NCBI GenBank assembly: GCA_905480065.1
Contig: CAJQOV010000198.1
Location: forward strand, 1-11,683
Length of the DNA: 11,683 bases
Origin: an uncultured Gammaproteobacteria bacterium
GTDB taxonomy: Bacteria > Pseudomonadota > Gammaproteobacteria > UBA9214
Direction: 5' to 3'
Shown: in pieces, positions 7,678-11,683 of the stretch
How positions within the stretch are numbered: position 1 is the stretch's first letter
Layout: every line of letters begins with the position of its first letter
The notes under the pieces: generated by a model
What the model saw: only the letters and a program-made list of their open reading frames with translations
What the model was told of the DNA's origin: nothing
The model's database searches: none
Translations under genes and position numbers: made by a program

Positions 7678-8721
7678 CTATTGAAGATCCAGTTCCGGCA
7701 GTTCCTCGTAGCCCTTCACCGCGGCGACGGCCTGCTCCCAGCGCGGGTCATGTTGCAGCTCATCCCAATCGACCGGGTGGCGGCCATGCATGCGCGCCAT
7801 GCGTGTCCGTACCACCGGGTCCGTATGATGTTGCAGGGCCTCGACCACCGCCACGGCGTGCTCGCGATGATTGCAGACCAGCACCATATCACAGCCGGCA
7901 TGGATCGAAACGCGCGCACGCGCGGCATGATCACCCGCGCAAGACGCGCCTTCCATACTCAGGTCGTCACTGAACACCAGCCCCTGAAAACCCAGTTGGC
8001 CGCGCAGGATGTCACGAATCCAGCGCGAGGAGAATCCTGCCGGTTGTGAATCCACGCGCGGGTAGACCACGTGCGCCATCATCACCGCCGCCAGTCCCGC
8101 ATCGATCATGCGCCGGAATGGCACCAGGTCCCATTGTTCCATATCCTCCAGGCTGCGTTCATCGACCGGTAGCGCGACGTGCGAGTCAGCCACGACCGCG
8201 CCGTGACCGGGAAAATGTTTGCCGGTGGCGGCCATGCCGGCATCGTGCATGCCGCGCTGATAGGAAACCGCCAGTTCTGCCACGATCTCCGGCCGCTGGT
8301 GCAGCGCACGATTGCCAATGATGGTGGATACCCCGTAATCCAGGTCCAGCACGGGCGCAAAACTGATATCAACGCCGACGGCACGCAGCTCGGTCGCCAT
8401 CAGCCAGCCGGTTACCCGCGCCAGGTGTTTTGCACGCGGCCGATCCTTGTCGAAAATACGTCCCAGGCAAGCCAGTGGCGGCAGCCGGGTAAAACCGTCG
8501 CGGAAGCGTTGGACGCGCCCGCCTTCCTGGTCGACGCCCACGATCAGGTGCGGATCGCGCAGCGCGTGGATGTCCCTGACCAGTGCATGCAACTGTTGCG
8601 GGGAATCATAGTTGCGGGTAAACAGGATCACCCCGCCCACGGCCGGGTGGCACAACAATTCGCGCTCCTCGGCAGTGAGCTCGCAGCCGGCCACATCCAG
8701 CATTACCGGTCCCAGTGTCAT
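7678..8721 (-). CDS. nagZ: Beta-N-acetylhexosaminidase NagZ (glycoside hydrolase family 3)
   Basis: NagZ removes N-acetylglucosamine from GlcNAc-anhydroMurNAc (peptides) in the cytoplasm during peptidoglycan recycling; in some bacteria its products control AmpC beta-lactamase induction. The protein has 347 residues (family about 330-350) with no signal peptide, as expected. Visible: 'VGVDQEGGRVQR' (61-72), the KHFPGHG loop (168-174) with the Asp179/His181 acid-base dyad ('DSH'), and 'FSDDLSM' (250-256) with nucleophile Asp252. The tail after about 320 is variable in the family. Its ATG overlaps the stop of the DppC-like gene as ATGA (8718-8721), and AGGGAG lies 6 bases upstream inside that gene, so translation is probably coupled. 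This pairing with a peptide permease is unusual to my knowledge. Confidence 0.96.
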   Translation of the reverse strand: MTLGPVMLDVAGCELTAEERELLCHPAVGGVILFTRNYDSPQQLHALVRDIHALRDPHLIVGVDQEGGRVQRFRDGFTRLPPLACLGRIFDKDRPRAKHLARVTGWLMATELRAVGVDISFAPVLDLDYGVSTIIGNRALHQRPEIVAELAVSYQRGMHDAGMAATGKHFPGHGAVVADSHVALPVDERSLEDMEQWDLVPFRRMIDAGLAAVMMAHVVYPRVDSQPAGFSSRWIRDILRGQLGFQGLVFSDDLSMEGASCAGDHAARARVSIHAGCDMVLVCNHREHAVAVVEALQHHTDPVVRTRMARMHGRHPVDWDELQHDPRWEQAVAAVKGYEELPELDLQ

Positions 8722-9530
8722 TGTTGTCTCCCTGTTTCTGTCGGCAGGCGGGTGTCGAAGCGGTCGCGCAGACGGTCACCGAGCAGGTTGACCGCCAGCA
8801 CCACCGCAAGAATCGACAGCCCCGGCGCCAATACCATGTGCGGTGCCACCAGCATGTAGCGCGTGCCATCCCGGATCATGGCACCCCATGAGGCCAGCGG
8901 CGGTTGTACACCGAGACCCAGGAAGGACAGACCCGCCTCTGCGATCACCACCGCGGCAACCCCGAAGGTTGCCTCCACGATGAGCGCCCCCGCCATGAGT
9001 GGCAACAGGTGGCGACGCAGGATGTACCACTGGCTGCTGCCCAGTGCCCGCGCCGCCTGCACGTGTTCACGCTGTTTCAGTGTCAGCACCTGTGCCCGCG
9101 CCAGGCGAGCATAGCCTACCCAGCCCACTACGGTCAGTGCAATCACTACATTGTCCAGCCCGGGACCCAGCAGCCCGGCCAGCGCAATCGCCAGCAGGAT
9201 GCCGGGAAAGGCCAGGAAGATATCCACCAGCTGCGTGGCGGCACGATCCCACCAGCCACCCCGATACGCCGTCAGTGCGCCGAACAGCGTGCCGAGGCAT
9301 AGCGACAGACACACCACCCAGCCCGCCACCAGGAACGAGGTGCGCGCGCCCACCAGCAGGCGTGCGCCGATATCACGGCCCAGGTCGTCGTAGCCGAACA
9401 CCGCCTGCGCTGAGGGCGCGTCCAGGATGTGCTGGAGCTGAATCACGTTCGGTGACAGTGGCAGTGCTGGCGCCAGCAGCGCCAGCAGCGCCCATGCCAG
9501 CAGAATTACCGATGCCAGCCGTGTCGTCAT
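8718..9530 (-). CDS. ABC transporter permease, DppC/OppC type
   Basis: This 270-residue inner-membrane permease belongs to the peptide/nickel ABC importer family (DppC/OppC/NikC side). Visible: an N-terminal helix (about 5-22), then 'FGYDDLGRDIGARLLVGARTS' hallmark residues around 45-65, which mark the short loop before the permease core. Helices lie around 66-88, 103-121 and 125-145. The EAA-type loop that docks the ATPase is at 159-177 ('AARALGSSQWYILRRH...'), and 'LSFLGLGVQPPLASWGAM' (201-218) is typical of DppC proteins. GGGAG is 6 bases before the ATG at 9530. The start overlaps the DppB-like stop by 4 bases and the stop overlaps nagZ by 4. Substrate is unknown: di- or oligopeptides, muropeptides or metal chelates are all possible in this family. 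Neither a binding protein nor an ATPase gene is in the window. Confidence 0.92.
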   Translation of the reverse strand: MTTRLASVILLAWALLALLAPALPLSPNVIQLQHILDAPSAQAVFGYDDLGRDIGARLLVGARTSFLVAGWVVCLSLCLGTLFGALTAYRGGWWDRAATQLVDIFLAFPGILLAIALAGLLGPGLDNVVIALTVVGWVGYARLARAQVLTLKQREHVQAARALGSSQWYILRRHLLPLMAGALIVEATFGVAAVVIAEAGLSFLGLGVQPPLASWGAMIRDGTRYMLVAPHMVLAPGLSILAVVLAVNLLGDRLRDRFDTRLPTETGRQQ

Positions 9531-10459
9531 GCGCTACTCCCGTCCAGCCGTATGCGCGGATCGATCCAGGCATACACCAGGTCTGTCAGCAGGTTGACCA
9601 GGATATAGGTCAGGCTGATCAGCAACACGCAGGCCTGCACCACCGGGAAGTCACGCGACTGGATGGATTCGATGGTCAACAGTCCGATGCCGGGCCAGGA
9701 AAATACCGTTTCCGTGACCACCGCACCGGCCAGCAATGCGCCCAGCTGCAGGCCCAGCAGCGTGATCACCGGCAACAGTGCATTGCGCAGTGCATGGTGC
9801 AGGATGATCCGTGCCGGCGGCAGCCCCTTGGCGCGCGCGGTGCGCAGATAATCCTCGTGCAGCACTTCCAGCATGCTGCTGCGAACCATGCGCGACAGCA
9901 CTGCGGTCAGTCCGGTGGACAGCGTCAGTGCCGGCAGCACCACGGAGCTGATGCCGTCCTGTCCGCTGACCGGAAACCAGCCCAGCCACAGGGAGAACAG
10001 CAGGATCAGTAACGGTCCCAGCCAGAAATTCGGAATCGAGACGCCCAGCAATGAAAGGCCCATTGCCGCGCTGTCCCAGGCGGTGTTGCGGTGAATGGCG
10101 GCGAGTATGCCGAGCGGCAGCGCCAGCACAATGGTCAGGCACAGCGTGACCAGGGCCAGCAGTCCGGTCGCAGGCAGGCGCTCCAGCAGCAGGTGCCCGA
10201 CCGGCTGTTGCTGGTGGATGGAGTAACCGAGATCGAGCTGCAACAGGCCGCCGAGATAATGCAGGTACTGCGCCGGCAGCGCTTCATGCAGTCCCAGTGC
10301 CAGCCGCAAGGCCTCGCGATCCGCGCCGGTAGCGGACTCGCCCAGCATGATCTCCACCGGGTCTCCCGGGATCAGGTGAATAAACAGGAACACAATGCTG
10401 ACCACGCCGAACATGGCCAGGCAGGCACCGAGCAATCGCTGGATCAGGTAGGCAAGCAT
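9527..10459 (-). CDS. ABC transporter permease, DppB/OppB type
   Basis: This 310-residue inner-membrane permease is the DppB/OppB-side partner of the following gene. Visible: first helix (about 7-30) ending in 'IPGDPVEIMLGE' (30-41), the family's typical post-helix motif; helices around 98-122, 136-158, 173-192, 230-250 and 275-298. The EAA-type loop is at 203-230 ('EDYLRTARAKGLPPARIILH...'), followed by 'TETVFSWPGIGLL' (249-261). I chose the ATG at 10459 because 'MLAYLIQRLLG' is the normal DppB N-terminus; an in-frame extension upstream to 10831 is not hydrophobic or conserved and runs over the opposite-strand lipoprotein gene. No clear Shine-Dalgarno precedes 10459. It is the first gene of the dppB-dppC-nagZ unit; the stop overlaps the next ATG as ATGA (9527-9530). 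Confidence 0.92.
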   Translation of the reverse strand: MLAYLIQRLLGACLAMFGVVSIVFLFIHLIPGDPVEIMLGESATGADREALRLALGLHEALPAQYLHYLGGLLQLDLGYSIHQQQPVGHLLLERLPATGLLALVTLCLTIVLALPLGILAAIHRNTAWDSAAMGLSLLGVSIPNFWLGPLLILLFSLWLGWFPVSGQDGISSVVLPALTLSTGLTAVLSRMVRSSMLEVLHEDYLRTARAKGLPPARIILHHALRNALLPVITLLGLQLGALLAGAVVTETVFSWPGIGLLTIESIQSRDFPVVQACVLLISLTYILVNLLTDLVYAWIDPRIRLDGSSA

Positions 10460-10705
10460 GGCGTGAGAGTACCGCAAACCGCTGCACAGATGCAGCAAGG
10501 GGTCGATACAGCAGGTGGGGATTTTGCAATCGTCATGCGGCTGTCCGGGCGTGTAATCACCGGCCCGGATGACGTGTGCAGGGCAGCGCCCAGGGCTGGT
10601 CCTGGCGCCCTTGCAGGCCGCCATGATTACTGACAAGCTGGCAACAATACATCCATCAACTCGACCCCATCGGCATCGTCGCGGCAACAGGACAGGAGAC
10701 ACAGC

Positions 10706-11104
10706 GTGCGCTATTTGACCGGATTGATTACCCTGCTGCAGATCGTGCTGCTGTGCAGCGCCTGTGCAACCAGCCCGGATCGCATTGCGCCGGAAACACT
10801 GGCCGGCGACTGGGTCGCCAGCGAACAGCAACCGGGCCAGGGCCAGGTCGATACCTACATGCAGATCCGGCGGGATGGCACGTTCGACGGCTCCCTGCAG
10901 ATCAACGCAAAAACCGTGTGGACGTTTGGCGGTCGCTGGACGCTGGCAGGCAAAGACATTACCTGGGAATACACCCGGAGCAGCCTGGTGCTGCTGGACG
11001 AGGACCGCGCCGAGGTGGATACCATACTGCAGCTGCAGGGCAATGAACTGCAGCTCTCATCCGCCCGACATGGCACGGTGCGAACGCTGCAGCGTGCCAG
11101 ATAG
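10706..11104 (+). CDS. Small probable lipoprotein with lipocalin-like fold features
   Basis: I do not recognise a named family. The 132-residue product starts at a GTG (10706) with a strong AGGAG at 10694-10698, 7 bases upstream. Residues 3-19 are hydrophobic and run into 'LLCSACATS'; Cys20 is the likely lipidated residue, although the -3 position is Cys17 instead of the usual Leu, with Leu16 one step earlier. The mature part begins with 'LAGDWVASEQ' (about 33-42) and continues as alternating beta-strand-like segments ('YMQIRRDGTFDG', 'WTFGGRWTLAGKDITWEY', 'ILQLQGNELQL'). Such a pattern is seen in small lipocalin-like or META-type envelope lipoproteins. It is divergent from dppB and convergent with the L,D-transpeptidase. 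No promoter is clear in the 246 bases upstream. Envelope location is likely; function is unknown. Confidence 0.75.
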   Translation: MRYLTGLITLLQIVLLCSACATSPDRIAPETLAGDWVASEQQPGQGQVDTYMQIRRDGTFDGSLQINAKTVWTFGGRWTLAGKDITWEYTRSSLVLLDEDRAEVDTILQLQGNELQLSSARHGTVRTLQRAR

Positions 11105-11155
11105 CCGTGTGCGAACCGGGTGCTTACCGCTCGCCCCTCCCCCGGAAGCTTGAAC

Positions 11156-11239
11156 CAAAAAGGGGTCGGTGTCATTTTTCTCACTGGACAGCATATTGCA
11201 CATTGTCTTTGAGAGAAAAATGACACCGACCCCTTTTTG
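11156..11239. repeat. 27-bp perfect inverted repeat, possibly a bidirectional terminator
   Basis: The left arm 11156-11182 and right arm 11213-11239 are perfect reverse complements over 27 bases, separated by a 30-base loop. The core is GGGGTCGGTGTC / GACACCGACCCC, with A5 outside the left arm core and T5 outside the right arm core. On either strand the transcript would end the stem with GC pairs followed by a U-run, as in an intrinsic terminator, and the flanking genes converge here. The long perfect arms are more than a terminator needs and look like a REP- or MITE-like element. Both roles are inferred; the pairing is seen directly. Confidence 0.8.
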
Positions 11240-11293
11240 ATTCGCTTTTTGTTTCTTTTGGTTCTCAATTAAGCCAACTACCTGATTTTCTAT

Positions 11294-11353
11294 CCCCTCA
11301 TCCCCCGCCTTCGCGGGGGCAGGCGCTGTCCTTCTCCCGGAGGGAGAAGGGAC
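11294..11353. repeat. Two-hairpin intergenic repeat block
   Basis: Two adjacent stem-loops are seen: CCCCCGC / GCGGGGG (11302-11308 and 11313-11319, four-base CTTC loop) and CCTTCTCCC / GGGAGAAGG (11330-11338 and 11342-11350, three-base GGA loop). The composition (CCCTCATCC-like lead, GC stem, then a CTTCTCCC stem) resembles a palindromic repeat type common between genes in many Pseudomonas- and Xanthomonas-like genomes (from memory). It has no T-run directly after either stem. Confidence 0.6.
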
Positions 11354-11408
11354 GCACTGTTTTTGCAGCAGTGGATGTTTTCCATCTCCTGCACCTGTCA
11401 AATACTCG

Positions 11409-11446
11409 CTGGAATGTATTAAATGATGGACTTGATAATATTCCAG
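11409..11446. repeat. Imperfect AT-rich inverted repeat
   Basis: CTGGAATGTATTA (11409-11421) pairs with TAATATTCCAG (11436-11446) except for a 2-base bulge, around a 14-base loop. It lies in an AT-rich stretch 59 bases beyond the stop of the L,D-transpeptidase. It could be part of the larger repeat element or a protein site; nothing else is known. Confidence 0.5.
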
Positions 11447-11465
11447 TGTATGTAGATGGGACCGC

Positions 11466-11487
11466 AATGGACCCCGACCTCTTTTTG
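11466..11487. repeat. Degenerate third copy of the 27-bp repeat arm
   Basis: AATGGACCCCGACC followed by TCTTTTTG matches the right arm of the 11156-11239 palindrome (from AATGACACCGACC to CTTTTTG) with one inserted G and two substitutions over 22 bases. It has the same orientation as that right arm, so it forms an inverted pair with the left arm at 11156 and bounds a 332-base segment. Confidence 0.6.
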
Positions 11488-11504
11488 TTGCTTTCCGCCC
11501 TCGC

Positions 11505-11683
11505 TTACAGCGCCGCCTCCTGGATCAATACCCTGGTGCCCACCGGCACGCGGTCGAATAATTCAATGACTGCGTCGTTGCGCATCTTCACGCACCCGTG
11601 CGAGGACGGGATACCCATGACATCCTCGTCCGGACAGCCGTGGATGTAGATATAGCGGCGCATGGAATCGACCTTGCCCAGCC
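11505..11683 (-). CDS. L,D-transpeptidase, YkuD domain (C-terminal fragment)
   Basis: The last 58 residues of a YkuD-type L,D-transpeptidase are visible, ending at TAA (11507-11505); the rest lies beyond the right edge. 'YIYIHGCPDEDVMG' followed by 'IPSSHGCVKMRN' is the YkuD active-site region: His14 of the fragment (codon at 11642-11640) and the SHGC box with catalytic Cys30 (codon at 11594-11592). The end 'VIELFDRVPVGTRVLI' is the usual closing part of the domain. These enzymes act in the periplasm on peptidoglycan tetrapeptides, making 3-3 crosslinks or attaching a lipoprotein, and are insensitive to most beta-lactams except carbapenems (family knowledge). The exact subtype (ErfK/YbiS, YcbB or YafK-like) cannot be settled from the fragment, although a very short tail after the box excludes C-terminal extra domains. 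Confidence 0.93.
   Translation of the reverse strand, partial: LGKVDSMRRYIYIHGCPDEDVMGIPSSHGCVKMRNDAVIELFDRVPVGTRVLIQEAAL

Larger units (their letters stand above)
11105..11504. other. Gene-free, repeat-rich region between lipoprotein and L,D-transpeptidase genes
   Basis: These 400 bases between two convergent genes hold no believable gene. They contain, from left to right, a 27-bp perfect inverted repeat (11156-11239), a two-hairpin block (11294-11353), an AT-rich imperfect inverted repeat (11409-11446) and a degenerate third copy of the 27-bp arm (11466-11487). The frames open here on both strands have low-complexity or repeat-derived translations. Confidence 0.7.

Noticed and set aside
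10460..10705. Promoters for dppB and the lipoprotein gene
   Set aside because: Only poor -35/-10 matches with wrong spacing were found in these 246 bases; none is better than chance.
10460..10831. N-terminal extension of the DppB-like protein
   Set aside because: The extra residues are not hydrophobic or family-like, and they overlap the well-supported lipoprotein gene on the other strand; 'MLAYLIQRLLG' is the usual start.
11057..11467. Minus-strand frame across the repeat region
   Set aside because: It runs through both palindrome arms and over the end of the lipoprotein gene; translation is low-complexity and no ribosome site is seen.
11371..11649. Plus-strand 92-codon frame
   Set aside because: Its second half is antisense to the L,D-transpeptidase active-site region and its first half lies in repeat DNA.

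Overview
The window looks like a chromosomal stretch of a GC-rich gammaproteobacterium. Mfd is close to the E. coli and Pseudomonas proteins, a CsiV-family protein (a gammaproteobacterial family) directly follows mfd, and a methylthioinosine-phosphorylase-type gene and nagZ lie nearby. From memory, Pseudomonas aeruginosa carries the same order (mfd, csiV-like gene, MTI phosphorylase, nagZ; PA3002-PA3005). The species cannot be named from the sequence. Coding DNA has even, GC-rich codon use. The clearly AT-richer parts are a ~55-bp islet between nagZ and hpt and the gene-free stretch near the right end.

Layout. (1) 1-1615, minus strand: N-terminal two thirds of an MMPL/HAE3-type RND transporter, running off the left edge. 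(2) 1616-1936: divergent promoter region. (3) 1937-6137, plus strand: mfd (transcription-repair coupling factor), then after 7 bases a secreted CsiV-family peptidoglycan-binding protein. (4) 6222-10459, minus strand: in transcription order, two DppB/DppC-type ABC permeases, nagZ, then after an AT-rich 100-base gap hpt and an MTI/MTA phosphorylase. dppB-dppC and dppC-nagZ both overlap by 4 bases (ATGA). (5) 10706-11104, plus strand: a small probable lipoprotein. (6) 11105-11504: no gene; a cluster of inverted repeats including a 27-bp perfect palindrome arm pair that has a T-run on both strands, and a third, degenerate copy of the same arm. (7) 11505-11683, minus strand: C-terminal end of a YkuD-type L,D-transpeptidase, running off the right edge.

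Two themes connect the genes. One is the cell wall: CsiV (helper of PBP1A-LpoA synthesis in Vibrio), NagZ (muropeptide recycling) and an L,D-transpeptidase (3-3 crosslinks or lipoprotein anchoring). The other is purine/methionine salvage: the phosphorylase has Asn and Ala where MTA phosphorylases have the two adenine-reading Asp residues, so it probably acts on methylthioinosine and releases hypoxanthine, and the gene directly upstream encodes the enzyme that turns hypoxanthine into IMP. The most unusual points are the translational coupling of a peptide-type ABC permease pair, without ATPase or binding protein in view, to nagZ, and the repeat-rich block at 11156-11487. I found no CRISPR array, rRNA, tRNA, prophage or transposase gene, and no clear evidence of a wholly new system.
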